Shown: positions 7,660-14,942, counted from the stretch's first letter. The stretch is 19,793 nt of DNA from Clostridia bacterium (GCA_017472105.1 JAFUQY010000430.1:1-19793); one strand, 5' to 3'. Program-made: numbers and translations. Notes: generated from the letters alone by a model not told the origin.

Positions 7660-7904
7660 AATTTTGTTCTCCTTTTTTAGATGGAATGAATCAAGGCTGC
7701 CCGTAAAAATGAGTAGCCTTGATGTTGAATATTCAGTTAAACTTGCCGGCATGCCCGTTTTCGCACTGCATCAGCACGGAACTGTCACACCAGATCCTGC
7801 ACCCAAATCAGCGCAGCGGATCTGCGTGTGAAATGCAGAAATTACAGCTTCAAAAGCGCCGGAGTATGCTCACTCACTGCGTGAGTGTAGGGGCTCCCCG
7901 CCAC
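7660..7904. other. Palindrome-rich intergenic region between efp and the CD1247-type gene
   Basis: No gene is supported in these 245 bases. They hold a 9-bp perfect inverted repeat, ATCAAGGCT (7690-7698) and AGCCTTGAT (7715-7723), with a 16-nt loop. There is also a 7-bp hairpin with a 3-nt loop, CACTCAC-TGC-GTGAGTG (7871-7887), and a GGGGCTCCCC dyad (7890-7899) next to the efp stop. None is followed by a T tract on the minus strand, so they are not textbook terminators. No clear promoter for the downstream gene was found. Confidence 0.5.
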
Positions 7905-8462
7905 TTATGCGCGTTCGAGGTATTCGGAGGTACGGGTGTCAATCTTGATCTTGTCGCCGGTGTTGATGAAGAGCGGAACACGGATAGCCGCGCCGGTTTC
8001 AACAGTAGCCATCTTGGATGCACCGGTAGCAGTATCGCCGCGTACGCCGGGTTCACAGTCGACAACTTCCAGTTCAACGAACATGGGAGGTTCTACTGCG
8101 AAGGGCTTTTCCTGGTAGGAGCGGATCTGGCACATCATTTCTTCCTTGACGAACTTGAAGTTTTCGCCGATGAGATCCTGACCGATCGGAACCTGTTCAA
8201 AGGTTTCCATATCCATGAAGTAATAGAGGTCACCGTCGTTGTACAGATACTGCATTTCTTTGCGTTCGATTCTTGCGTCGTTGTACTTATCAGTAGGAGA
8301 GAAGGTCTTTTCAACCACTGCACCGGTGATAACATTTCTCAGCTTGGTACGAACAAAAGCAGCTCCCTTACCGGGCTTTACATGCTGGAATTCGATAACC
8401 TGCATGACCTGACCGTCCATATCAAAGGTAATACCGTTTTTAAAATCGCCTGCTACAACCAT
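7905..8462 (-). CDS. efp: Translation elongation factor P
   Basis: EF-P binds between the ribosomal P and E sites and relieves stalling at polyproline. The 185-residue length is standard. The N-terminal KOW-like domain starts [13 protein letters not shown] and carries the tip loop [10 protein letters not shown] with Lys32, the position modified post-translationally in many bacteria. Two OB domains follow (from about 65 and about 130), ending in the canonical [21 protein letters not shown] region. ATG 8462 is preferred because it gives the family N-terminus; an ATG two codons upstream (8468) is also open. The AGGAG at 8498-8494 is too far from either start unless the perfect hairpin between them (8471-8492) folds; then the effective gap to 8462 is about nine bases. 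Upstream of a calcium-ATPase gene on the same strand, but it has its own promoter-like sequence. No modification enzyme is nearby. Confidence 0.97.
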   Translation of the reverse strand: MVVAGDFKNGITFDMDGQVMQVIEFQHVKPGKGAAFVRTKLRNVITGAVVEKTFSPTDKYNDARIERKEMQYLYNDGDLYYFMDMETFEQVPIGQDLIGENFKFVKEEMMCQIRSYQEKPFAVEPPMFVELEVVDCEPGVRGDTATGASKMATVETGAAIRVPLFINTGDKIKIDTRTSEYLERA

Positions 8463-8470
8463 AGTCATTC

Positions 8471-8498
8471 TTATCTCTTATGACAGAGATAATCTCCT
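8471..8498 (-). promoter_or_regulatory. efp leader: SD separated from start by a perfect hairpin
   Basis: On the minus strand AGGAG (8498-8494) is followed by TTATCTCT-GTCATA-AGAGATAA (8492-8471), an 8-bp perfect stem with a 6-nt loop, and then the start codons at 8468 and 8462. The linear gap is 25-31 nt, which is too long for a normal ribosome site. If the stem is skipped the gap becomes about 3 or 9 nt. Confidence 0.5.
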
Positions 8499-8519
8499 TT
8501 CGATGTTGAAATGGTTTAA

Positions 8520-8563
8520 ATTATAATACACTCTATTTTATACTATTTTCGCAGATTTTGCAA
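8520..8563 (-). promoter_or_regulatory. Probable efp promoter region
   Basis: On the minus strand TTGCAA (8563-8558), a 17-nt spacer and TAAAAT (8540-8535) fit a sigma-A promoter. A second -10-like TATAAT lies at 8525-8520 without a good -35 box. The region is AT-rich and sits between the ATPase stop and efp. Confidence 0.5.
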
Positions 8564-8611
8564 GAGGGTATGCAATATTTTTTTGATTTTTCAGAAATTT
8601 TTCCGGTTTTT

Positions 8612-11224
8612 TTACTTGCCGAGCTTTCTCTGAACCAGTTTTACCAGTTCAACCACGGGAATGACGCACAGACCGAGTCCGATTGCGATTGCATATTCGG
8701 TGAGATTTACGTGAGTAAAGTCAAATGCAGACGCGAGGAACGGAACTTCGCATACCAGAGTGGTGAGAACGAAGCTTGCAATTGCCGCGAGAGACAGCAT
8801 CTTGTTGGAACCCTTGAGCTGGAAGATACTCTTCCGCTGGGATCTGAGGTTGAAGCTGTGGAAAATTTCCGCCATGGACAGCGTCAGGAATGCCATGGTG
8901 ATACCGTGGTCGCCGTCATCCATCGCCACACCGATGAAGTAGGATGCGAGAACCAGAATGGATACCAGCAGGCCCTGATAGCCGATGTCGAAGCCCATAC
9001 CGCCGGCGAATACGCCTTCCTTCGCGTCACGGGGCTTGCGCTGCATGATGTCCGCCTCAGCCTTTTCCATACCGAGCGCGAGTGCCGGGAAGGTGTCGGT
9101 GATGAGGTTGATCCAGAGGAGGTGTACAGGCTTGAGAATCGTGAAGCCCATGAGGGTAGCCACGAAAATCGTGATAACTTCACTCATGTTGGAGCCGAGC
9201 AGGAACTGGATTGCCTTGCGGATGTTGTCGTAGATGCGGCGGCCTTCTTCCACTGCGGAAACGATGGTCGCGAAGTTGTCATCCGCGAGAACCATGTCCG
9301 CAACGTTCTTGGTAACGTCGGTACCGGTGATACCCATACCCACGCCGATGTCAGCGGACTTGATGGAGGGCGCGTCATTGACACCGTCACCGGTCATCGC
9401 GGTTACATAGCCGTCCTTGCGCCACTGGTTGACGATACGGGTCTTGTGCTCGGGCTGAACACGTGCGTAAACGGAGATATTGCGGAATTCCTTTTCGAAG
9501 GTGTCGTCATCCATCTGGGAGAGTTCCGCGCCGGTGATGGCATACTGTCCTTCTTCGATGATGCCGAGTTCCTTCGCGATTGCAACGGCGGTATCTCTGT
9601 GGTCACCGGTAATCATGATGGGACGGATACCTGCGCTTCTGCATTCCACGATTGCATCCTTGACTTCGGGACGGACGGGGTCAATCATGCCGACCAGACC
9701 GAGGAAGCACAGGTCACATTCGATGTCAGCGGGCTCATATGAAGTCGGAGCGGTCTTGTAACGGCGGATACCGGATGCCAGAACGCGGAGTGCCTGATCG
9801 GCGAGACCCTTGTTCGCAGCGGCAAGCTCAGCGCGGAGCTCGTCGGTCATGGGGATTTCCTTACCATCCTTGAGAACGGTGGTACATTTGCCGATAACAA
9901 CGTCGGGTGCACCGGTGGTATGCTGAATGAAGCCGTCGCCGTCCTTGTGAACGGTGGTCATGAGCTTACGCATGGAGTCGAACGGGATTTCGCCCACTCT
10001 GGGGTACTTTTCTTCCAGTTCATACTTCGGCAGACCGAGCTTGAGTGCGAAGTTGACAACCGCAGTCTGGGTCGGGTCGCCGGTGGATTCTTTCTGACCG
10101 GGTGCGAGCTTCGCATCGGTGCAGAGACAGAAGGATTCCGCCACAGCCTTTTCGTCGTCGCCGTAGGACTGAACGACGGTCATTTTGTTCTGGGTGAGGG
10201 TACCGGTCTTGTCGGAGCAGATGATCTGCGCGCAGCCGAGGGTTTCCACCGCAGTCAGGTGACGGATGATGGCGTTCTTCTTCGACATGTTGGTAACGCC
10301 GATGGAGAGAACGACGGTAACAACGGCAGCAAGACCTTCCGGAATCGCTGCAACCGCGAGGGAAACCGCTACCATGAAGGAATCGATGATGGTGTCAGCC
10401 GCAAATCCGCTGCGGATCAGCTGTACGCCGAAGATGAGTACGCAGATGCCGAGCACGAGCCATGTGAGAATCTTGGAGAGCTGATGGAGCTTGAGCTGGA
10501 GAGGTGTGTCGCCTTCTTCCGCCTTGGTCAGCGCGTCCGCAATCTTACCCATTTCGGTGTTCATACCGGTGCCGGTGATGACGACGGTGCCGCGGCCGTA
10601 AATGACGGTGGAGCCCATGTAGACCATGTTCTTGCGGTCGCCGAGGGGCACATCCTGCTCGCCGTTCTTGAGGTTGAGAATGTCGATAAACTTGGTGACG
10701 GGCACGGATTCACCGGTCAGCGCGGCTTCTTCAATCTTGAGGCTCGCGGAGTCGATGATACGTCCGTCAGCGGGTACAGCGTCACCGGCTTCGAGGTAAA
10801 CGATGTCACCGGGAACGAGGTCTTCGCTCTTGACGATCACGGTTTCGCCGTTTCTGAGCACCTTTGACGTCGCCGCCGACATTTCCTGTAATGCTTCGAT
10901 GGCGTGTTCTGCCTTGTTTTCCTGGTAAACGCCGAGGATTGCGTTAATCATGACCACCGCGAGGATGATGATGACGTCGGCAAAGCTCTCACCTTCCACT
11001 ACTGCCAGCACACCGGACACAGCCGCGGCGCACAGGAGGATGATAATCATCGGGTCGGAAAGCTGCTTGAGGAACTGCACGAGAAGCGAGTCTTTTTTCG
11101 CGGCCTTCAGCTTGTTTTTGCCGTGCTGTTCCAGCCGTTTTTCTGCTTCCTCCGAAGTCAGACCCGCCGTTGTGGTATTGTTGGCGGATAAAACCTCGGA
11201 AATCTCAGAGAGATATTCTTTCAT
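8612..11224 (-). CDS. Calcium-type P-type ATPase (PMCA/SERCA-like, P2)
   Basis: 870-residue membrane pump that would export Ca2+ (or another divalent cation) at the expense of ATP. Landmarks in order: N-terminal cytoplasmic segment with GLTSEEAEKRLEQHGKNKL; actuator-domain TGES at 170-173; membrane-helix-4 motif PEGL at 295-298; phosphorylated Asp338 in SDKTGTLTQNK; nucleotide-domain TGAPD; hinge motif TGDGVNDAP at 611-619; helices 5-6 with SNMSE (Asn679, Glu682) and NLITD (706-710); and a helix-8-region Glu786. These match the calcium-coordinating positions of SERCA pumps, closer to calcium than to sodium/potassium or proton pumps. The ATG at 11224 is preceded by AAAGGG at a normal distance, and a clear promoter lies 57 nt upstream of it. 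About ten transmembrane segments are expected. Complete, with no missing catalytic residue seen. Ion specificity is from motif comparison only. Confidence 0.95.
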   Translation of the reverse strand: MKEYLSEISEVLSANNTTTAGLTSEEAEKRLEQHGKNKLKAAKKDSLLVQFLKQLSDPMIIILLCAAAVSGVLAVVEGESFADVIIILAVVMINAILGVYQENKAEHAIEALQEMSAATSKVLRNGETVIVKSEDLVPGDIVYLEAGDAVPADGRIIDSASLKIEEAALTGESVPVTKFIDILNLKNGEQDVPLGDRKNMVYMGSTVIYGRGTVVITGTGMNTEMGKIADALTKAEEGDTPLQLKLHQLSKILTWLVLGICVLIFGVQLIRSGFAADTIIDSFMVAVSLAVAAIPEGLAAVVTVVLSIGVTNMSKKNAIIRHLTAVETLGCAQIICSDKTGTLTQNKMTVVQSYGDDEKAVAESFCLCTDAKLAPGQKESTGDPTQTAVVNFALKLGLPKYELEEKYPRVGEIPFDSMRKLMTTVHKDGDGFIQHTTGAPDVVIGKCTTVLKDGKEIPMTDELRAELAAANKGLADQALRVLASGIRRYKTAPTSYEPADIECDLCFLGLVGMIDPVRPEVKDAIVECRSAGIRPIMITGDHRDTAVAIAKELGIIEEGQYAITGAELSQMDDDTFEKEFRNISVYARVQPEHKTRIVNQWRKDGYVTAMTGDGVNDAPSIKSADIGVGMGITGTDVTKNVADMVLADDNFATIVSAVEEGRRIYDNIRKAIQFLLGSNMSEVITIFVATLMGFTILKPVHLLWINLITDTFPALALGMEKAEADIMQRKPRDAKEGVFAGGMGFDIGYQGLLVSILVLASYFIGVAMDDGDHGITMAFLTLSMAEIFHSFNLRSQRKSIFQLKGSNKMLSLAAIASFVLTTLVCEVPFLASAFDFTHVNLTEYAIAIGLGLCVIPVVELVKLVQRKLGK

Positions 11225-11267
11225 TGGTTTGCCCTTTCTGAAAAATTATGGTTTCGTTCGATTTTTC

Positions 11268-11364
11268 ATCGGATGAATACATTATAACACATTTTCGCGC
11301 TGTTATCAACGATCCCGCCGATTATTTTAATATTCTTTAAAAAGAATCGGATATCGGATGAATA
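11268..11364. repeat. 12-bp direct repeat flanking the ATPase promoter
   Basis: ATCGGATGAATA occurs at 11268-11279 and again at 11353-11364, 85 bp start to start. The first copy covers the predicted transcription start; the second is about 44 bp upstream of the -35 box. This spacing is compatible with a pair of regulator sites. Confidence 0.45.
11281..11309 (-). promoter_or_regulatory. Sigma-A-type promoter of the P-type ATPase
   Basis: On the minus strand TTGATA (11309-11304), a 17-nt spacer and TATAAT (11286-11281) form a near-consensus promoter, giving a leader of about 50 nt before the ATG at 11224. Confidence 0.8.
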
Positions 11365-11586
11365 ACGCTTTCGGTTTATTGTATTTTAGTTACATGCAGA
11401 TCATTCGGAATGCATTCGTCCTATATACTTTCCACATATAATTGCATATTTGTACACAATTCATATGCAGTATTCATTCAATATTTTTCACCCTTGACTT
11501 CCCGGCGTTTTCCGGCAGCGGGAGAACAATTTTACACGGCATTTCCCGGATTCATGTACATTCTGAACCGGTCGGCATGCGTTTTT

Positions 11587-12060
11587 TCACAGAATTCCTT
11601 CGATTGCGAGCAATGCCCGTTTTTTATCAAGCCCGCCCGTGTAGCCGGTGAGTTTACCGCCCGCACCGACGACACGGTGGCACGGAGCGATGACGGATAC
11701 GGGATTTCTGCCGACCGCCTGACCGACAGCCTGCGCCGAGCGGCATCCGATGTGTGACGCGATCTCGCCGTAGGTCACCGTCGTTCCGTACGGGATCATC
11801 AGAAGCTCCGTCCACACCTTACGCTGAAACGCTGTTCCGTGAAAATCAAGCGGGATCTCATCCGCGCACGGCTTCTCACCGGCGAAGTACCGCGTCAGCC
11901 AGTCCGATGCGAGCGAAAACACCGTCAGCGTATCACAGCGTTCCGGTGCATCCATCCGCGGCGTCTGCGTATCCAGCCAGAGTCCGGCAAGTGATCGTCC
12001 GTCCGCTGAGTACAGGACAATTTCACCAATCGGCGACGGGATTTTTGTATAGTATGCCAT
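11587..12060 (-). CDS. ogt: Methylated-DNA--protein-cysteine methyltransferase (Ogt/MGMT type)
   Basis: 157 residues, the usual length of a single-domain O6-alkylguanine-DNA alkyltransferase. It repairs O6-methylguanine by irreversible transfer of the alkyl group to its own cysteine. The active site IAPCHRVVGAGG puts the acceptor at Cys127. The preceding DNA-recognition helix-turn-helix is visible (YGTTVTYGEIASHIG, then AVGQAVGRNP with the Arg finger region at 111-120), and the lid TGYTGGLDKKRALLAIEG follows. The start MAYYTKIPSP at 12060 is chosen because GGAGG lies six bases upstream; a longer reading to 12093 lacks a site. No Ada-type regulatory domain is fused. It follows the ABC ATPase gene on the same strand after 94 nt that contain a probable terminator. 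Confidence 0.93.
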   Translation of the reverse strand: MAYYTKIPSPIGEIVLYSADGRSLAGLWLDTQTPRMDAPERCDTLTVFSLASDWLTRYFAGEKPCADEIPLDFHGTAFQRKVWTELLMIPYGTTVTYGEIASHIGCRSAQAVGQAVGRNPVSVIAPCHRVVGAGGKLTGYTGGLDKKRALLAIEGIL

Positions 12061-12079
12061 GTTTGCCTCCCATTCAGAC

Positions 12080-12116
12080 AAAACCAGCGGCAATTCCCCG
12101 CAGAGATTTACCGCTG
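12080..12116 (-). terminator. Probable terminator after the ABC ATPase gene
   Basis: On the minus strand CAGCGG (12116-12111) pairs with CCGCTG (12090-12085); neighbouring AA/TT and TC/GA pairs extend the stem imperfectly, and a GTTTTG run follows (12083-12080 are A on the plus strand). It sits only 20 nt upstream of the ogt start, so it may act as an attenuator. Confidence 0.5.
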
Positions 12117-12154
12117 ATCCGTTTTCTTCCTTATTAATATGCGATTGATATGCG

Positions 12155-12850
12155 TCAGATGATCCGTCCGTTGAAGTAGAACTGACCGGGTATGGTGTTG
12201 ACGTAGTTCTCGACCGGACCGCAGTACAGCTGGTTGTCGGACAGATGCAGGACCGTTCCGTCGATGGCTTCGTGATCCACGATCAGCACCGCGATGCCGT
12301 CCTCGTGATTGATCCGGATGATTTCCCGGAACAGCTCATCCCGCGCGACGGCGTCCAGACCGTGCATCGGCTCATCGAGAATCAGCACACGCTTTGCCGC
12401 GCACAACGCTCTTGCGAGAAGGACGCGCTGCTTCTGACCGCCGGAGAGCTCGCCGAACTTCCGCTTTGCCAGATCCGCCACACCGAGCCGTGCGAGATTC
12501 TTTTCCGCCAGCTCCCGTGCCTTTCTGCCGACGAACAGACCGCGCACATGATTCAGGCAGCCTTCCATCACCACGTCGAGCACCTTCACCTCAACACGGA
12601 ACTGCTGTTCCTGCGGCAGGCATCCGATTTCGCGGACATTCAGCCCGTTTTCGTAGATCACTTCCCCGTCCACGGGCTTGATGATCCCCATGAGCGTCGC
12701 GACAAGGGCACTTTTTCCGATGCCGCTGTGTCCGACCACGCAGAGGTATTCCCCTTCGTGGATGGTGAAGTCAATGTTCCCGCAGAGCCGGCATCCGTCG
12801 TAGCCCACGGTGAGATTTTTACAGGTGATGAGTGGGATATTCATATTCAT
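12155..12850 (-). CDS. Stand-alone ABC transporter ATP-binding protein
   Basis: 231-residue ABC ATPase with all nucleotide-binding motifs: Walker A GHSGIGKSA (40-48), Q-loop Gln80 (CLPQEQ), signature LSGGQKQRV (135-143), Walker B VLILDEP (155-161), D-loop GLDA and switch His193 (IVDHE). The overall pattern is closest to ATPases of metal-type (ZnuC-like) importers, but length and motifs alone do not settle the substrate. No permease or binding protein is adjacent, so either a distant membrane partner is used or the protein has a non-transport role. The ATG at 12850 overlaps the upstream relE stop by 4 nt (ATGA, 12847-12850), so it is read from the toxin-antitoxin transcript. A second Met two codons in is an alternative start. 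The C-terminal tail (LYCGPVENYVNTIPGQFYFNG) is not recognised. Confidence 0.88.
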   Translation of the reverse strand: MNMNIPLITCKNLTVGYDGCRLCGNIDFTIHEGEYLCVVGHSGIGKSALVATLMGIIKPVDGEVIYENGLNVREIGCLPQEQQFRVEVKVLDVVMEGCLNHVRGLFVGRKARELAEKNLARLGVADLAKRKFGELSGGQKQRVLLARALCAAKRVLILDEPMHGLDAVARDELFREIIRINHEDGIAVLIVDHEAIDGTVLHLSDNQLYCGPVENYVNTIPGQFYFNGRII

Positions 12851-13167
12851 TCTTCCGTTAATTGTTTCTCTACATCCCGACCCTTATAAATTACACGAAC
12901 AATGCTTACTGTTTGCGTTTCTTTATCCGGAATATAGAATATCAAATAATTTTCGACAGGCATTACCCGCAGACCGCGTTTCCGAAGTGATTCACGATGA
13001 TATGCCCGATAACGTTCCGGCATTTCATCAAGGCTCCGGATTCCTGTTTCGATCCGACCAATCAATCTTGCAGCAGCTTCCGGAGCACCAATGTCATATG
13101 CGATGTATCTGTAAATTGCCCTGATGTCATTCTCCGCCCGTTCAGAGATCCGTATTTTAAATATCAT
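12847..13167 (-). CDS. RelE/ParE-family toxin of a type II toxin-antitoxin system
   Basis: 106-residue basic protein with the RelE/ParE fold pattern: an N-terminal strand and two helices (FKIRISERAENDIRAIYRYI, 3-22), then YLIFYIPD (74-81) and SIVRVIYKGRD (88-98) typical of the C-terminal strands. RelE relatives cut mRNA in the ribosome and ParE relatives poison gyrase; which activity applies cannot be read from the sequence. The start overlaps the antitoxin stop by 4 nt (13164-13167), the classic antitoxin-then-toxin order. Its own stop overlaps the ABC ATPase start, also by 4 nt. Intact, with no frameshift. Confidence 0.9.
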   Translation of the reverse strand: MIFKIRISERAENDIRAIYRYIAYDIGAPEAAARLIGRIETGIRSLDEMPERYRAYHRESLRKRGLRVMPVENYLIFYIPDKETQTVSIVRVIYKGRDVEKQLTEE

Positions 13168-13469
13168 AAATCGTAATCTTTGCGAATGTCAGCAAAAACC
13201 TCATCCACAGAACGTGTGCGTCCCATCTCTATATCGCTGATGCCTTTTTCAAGTTCTTCATCCAGCTGTTCCTCCGTAAGTCGGGAAAGGTCAGGCACCG
13301 GTTCGGGCGGCAGTTTCACGGTAAACGGCAACCCACGGTGCATAATAATCTGTTTATAAAACATCGTAATCGCATTGGACGCCGGAATCCCCAGTGCTTC
13401 CAGAATACTTTCTGCCTGTTCCTTGAGTTCCGGCTCGATACGTGCATAAAGATTTGCTGATTTAGCCAT
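13164..13469 (-). CDS. RelB/DinJ-family antitoxin
   Basis: 101 residues. The N-terminal part (SANLYARIEPELKEQAESIL, then LGIPASNAITMFYKQII and LPFTV) is the ribbon-helix-helix DNA-binding domain of RelB/DinJ antitoxins. The C-terminal acidic half (EEQLDEELEKGISDIEMG) is the flexible toxin-neutralising tail, with a VDEVFADIRKDYDL end common in this family. It neutralises the adjacent toxin and, with it, usually represses its own promoter. The ATG at 13469 follows an AAGGTGG ribosome site. A promoter with a palindrome in its spacer lies 33 nt upstream of the start. Confidence 0.92.
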   Translation of the reverse strand: MAKSANLYARIEPELKEQAESILEALGIPASNAITMFYKQIIMHRGLPFTVKLPPEPVPDLSRLTEEQLDEELEKGISDIEMGRTRSVDEVFADIRKDYDL

Positions 13470-13502
13470 AGTGCGACCACCTTCTTAAAATATTACACCT
13501 AT

Positions 13503-13531
13503 ATTATACACGATTGTCCGCACAATAGCAA
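13503..13531 (-). promoter_or_regulatory. Toxin-antitoxin promoter with embedded palindrome
   Basis: On the minus strand TTGCTA (13531-13526), a 17-nt spacer and TATAAT (13508-13503) form a sigma-A promoter. The spacer plus edge contains the inverted repeat ATTGT-GCGG-ACAAT (13526-13513), a likely operator for self-repression by RelB or RelBE (inference from the family). Confidence 0.7.
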
Positions 13532-13565
13532 TACATATTCCTGTTAATTTTTAAGATTTCATGAT

Positions 13566-14864
13566 TTATTTGCCGTTCTTCTCCGTCCGCCGAAAGTCGT
13601 GCTTTTCCCGCTCGATTTTGTAGATTTCCTCCGTCGCGAAGCTGAGCTTGGTGATGGCGTCCCGCTTGGAGAGGTAGAGCCAGTAGCTGTCGTCGGAAAC
13701 GGAGATGTCCACACAGTCGCCGCGTCCGCGGTAGTCGTATTCGATGTGCATGGAGTACAGATCCAGCGGCGCCTTTTCGACCACGGTGTCTTCGCCGTAG
13801 GCTCTGCATTCGATCCGCGTTCCTTCGGGTGTCTGGATCAGCCTGCCCTTGCCGTGCTTGTGGAAATACCAGCAGTCCGGGAGGGTCTCAACGCGCACTT
13901 CGTCTTCAAATCGGTAGGTGCCGTCCTCGATTTCACGCCGCACGCATTCACGCTCCCACTTCGTCCAGTCGGGGATGTGCGCAAATTCCGTCTCGCCTTC
14001 CACGGCTTCCATTCTGCCGTATTCATTCTGGCGCCAGCGTTTTCCGCATGCGTTGCACCACAGCTCGCAGCCCTTGGAATCGGTCTGGGATTCGGCGCCG
14101 CAGTGAGGACACTTGTACAGGAGCGCATGCAGACCGTCACAGCGGTTGGGATCGTCGATGACCACCTTGTTTTCGTACTGCCAGCGGTAGTCGTCGTATT
14201 CAAACGCGTCGAGAATCCGCTGATTGATCTCGTCGGCACTGAGGGACTTGACTTCCTCCTGCTTCACGAGCGGGAACATGTCGGCTTCAACCTTGATGCC
14301 CTTGTTTTTCTTGTTCCACTGGGGACTGGTGACAAAGTTGCCGCTGATTTTGAGCATCACGCACGGCTTGTTCATCATGCGCACCAGACCGCCGAGCGAA
14401 TCGGGCATGAAGGATGTGCATCCGTCGAGGGAATACCGCGTCTCCGGGAAGAGAACGAACACGGTTTCGAGCGTTTCCAGACAGTACTTGATGTTGCGGA
14501 TGAGGTTAATATCGGTCACAAACTTGCGCTTGCCGAGAACGCCGAGATTTCGCATGATCGGCTCGGTGTAGGTATTGAAGCCCTCGAGCGTCATGACATT
14601 GTTGACCGGGTACGGGTGGGTCGCCTTGAGCATGAGGTTGAGGTCCACCAGCGACGCGTGATTGACCAGCAGAATGTACGGCTTGCCCTCGATGCCCTCC
14701 ATGTCGTGCTTGCGGATGACGGCGCCGCGCTTCTTCAGATCGGGGAAACTGATGATATTCTTCGCCACGGGCATAAGAAATCCCGGCTTGTGGGGCTTTT
14801 TTTTGAAGTCGAAGCGGCGTATCTTATCCTTTTTGGTTTGTACGGTCTTGTTTTCGTTTGCCAC
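13566..14864 (-). CDS. PlsC-like acyltransferase with internal zinc ribbon
   Basis: 432 residues. Residues about 45-210 are a lysophospholipid acyltransferase (PlsC/LPLAT) domain: NHASLVD (68-74) is the HX4D catalytic motif (His69, Asp74), and FPETRYSLDG (139-148) takes the place of the FPEGTR block. A four-Cys zinc ribbon follows (CPHC 252-255, CNAC 270-273 region), then a beta-rich domain of about 150 residues I do not recognise. It likely acylates a glycerophospholipid or related acceptor at the membrane. The start is GTG 14864 because GGAG (14877-14874) is nine bases upstream; ATG codons at 14912-14915 overlap the -10 box of the predicted promoter and so would not be transcribed. No strong hydrophobic helix is apparent, so membrane contact is probably peripheral. 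Upstream of the toxin-antitoxin unit on the same strand, but a separate unit. Confidence 0.85.
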   Translation of the reverse strand: MANENKTVQTKKDKIRRFDFKKKPHKPGFLMPVAKNIISFPDLKKRGAVIRKHDMEGIEGKPYILLVNHASLVDLNLMLKATHPYPVNNVMTLEGFNTYTEPIMRNLGVLGKRKFVTDINLIRNIKYCLETLETVFVLFPETRYSLDGCTSFMPDSLGGLVRMMNKPCVMLKISGNFVTSPQWNKKNKGIKVEADMFPLVKQEEVKSLSADEINQRILDAFEYDDYRWQYENKVVIDDPNRCDGLHALLYKCPHCGAESQTDSKGCELWCNACGKRWRQNEYGRMEAVEGETEFAHIPDWTKWERECVRREIEDGTYRFEDEVRVETLPDCWYFHKHGKGRLIQTPEGTRIECRAYGEDTVVEKAPLDLYSMHIEYDYRGRGDCVDISVSDDSYWLYLSKRDAITKLSFATEEIYKIEREKHDFRRTEKNGK

Positions 14865-14913
14865 AGCTGATGTCTCCGTTTCGTTCGGTAATAATTCTTT
14901 CACATTATTCATC

Positions 14914-14942
14914 ATTATAACACAAATTCTGTACTTTGTACA
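14914..14942 (-). promoter_or_regulatory. Promoter of the PlsC-like gene with palindromic -35 region
   Basis: On the minus strand TGTACA (14942-14937) as a weak -35 box, a 17-nt spacer and TATAAT (14919-14914). The -35 box is one arm of the 13-bp dyad TGTACTTTGTACA (14930-14942). The match to the -35 consensus is partial. Confidence 0.5.

Larger units (their letters stand above)
11225..11586. other. AT-rich regulatory region upstream of the P-type ATPase
   Basis: No gene is supported in these 362 bases. The part near the ATPase has its promoter (11281-11309) and the direct repeat ATCGGATGAATA at 11268-11279 and 11353-11364, one copy on each side of the promoter. The part near ogt (11400-11586) is AT-rich with short dyads; I see no convincing terminator or promoter pair there. 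Confidence 0.5.

Noticed and set aside
8558..10867. Long plus-strand open frames across the P-type ATPase and efp leader
   Set aside because: Antisense to an unmistakable ATPase with all catalytic motifs; translations are His/Asp/Gly-rich and motif-free.
8612..11224. Possible sodium/potassium or proton P-type ATPase
   Set aside because: Membrane-site residues (PEGL, SNMSE, NLITD) follow the calcium-pump pattern.
13599..14870. 423-codon plus-strand open frame over the PlsC-like gene
   Set aside because: Antisense shadow; the minus strand carries the HX4D motif, zinc ribbon and ribosome site.
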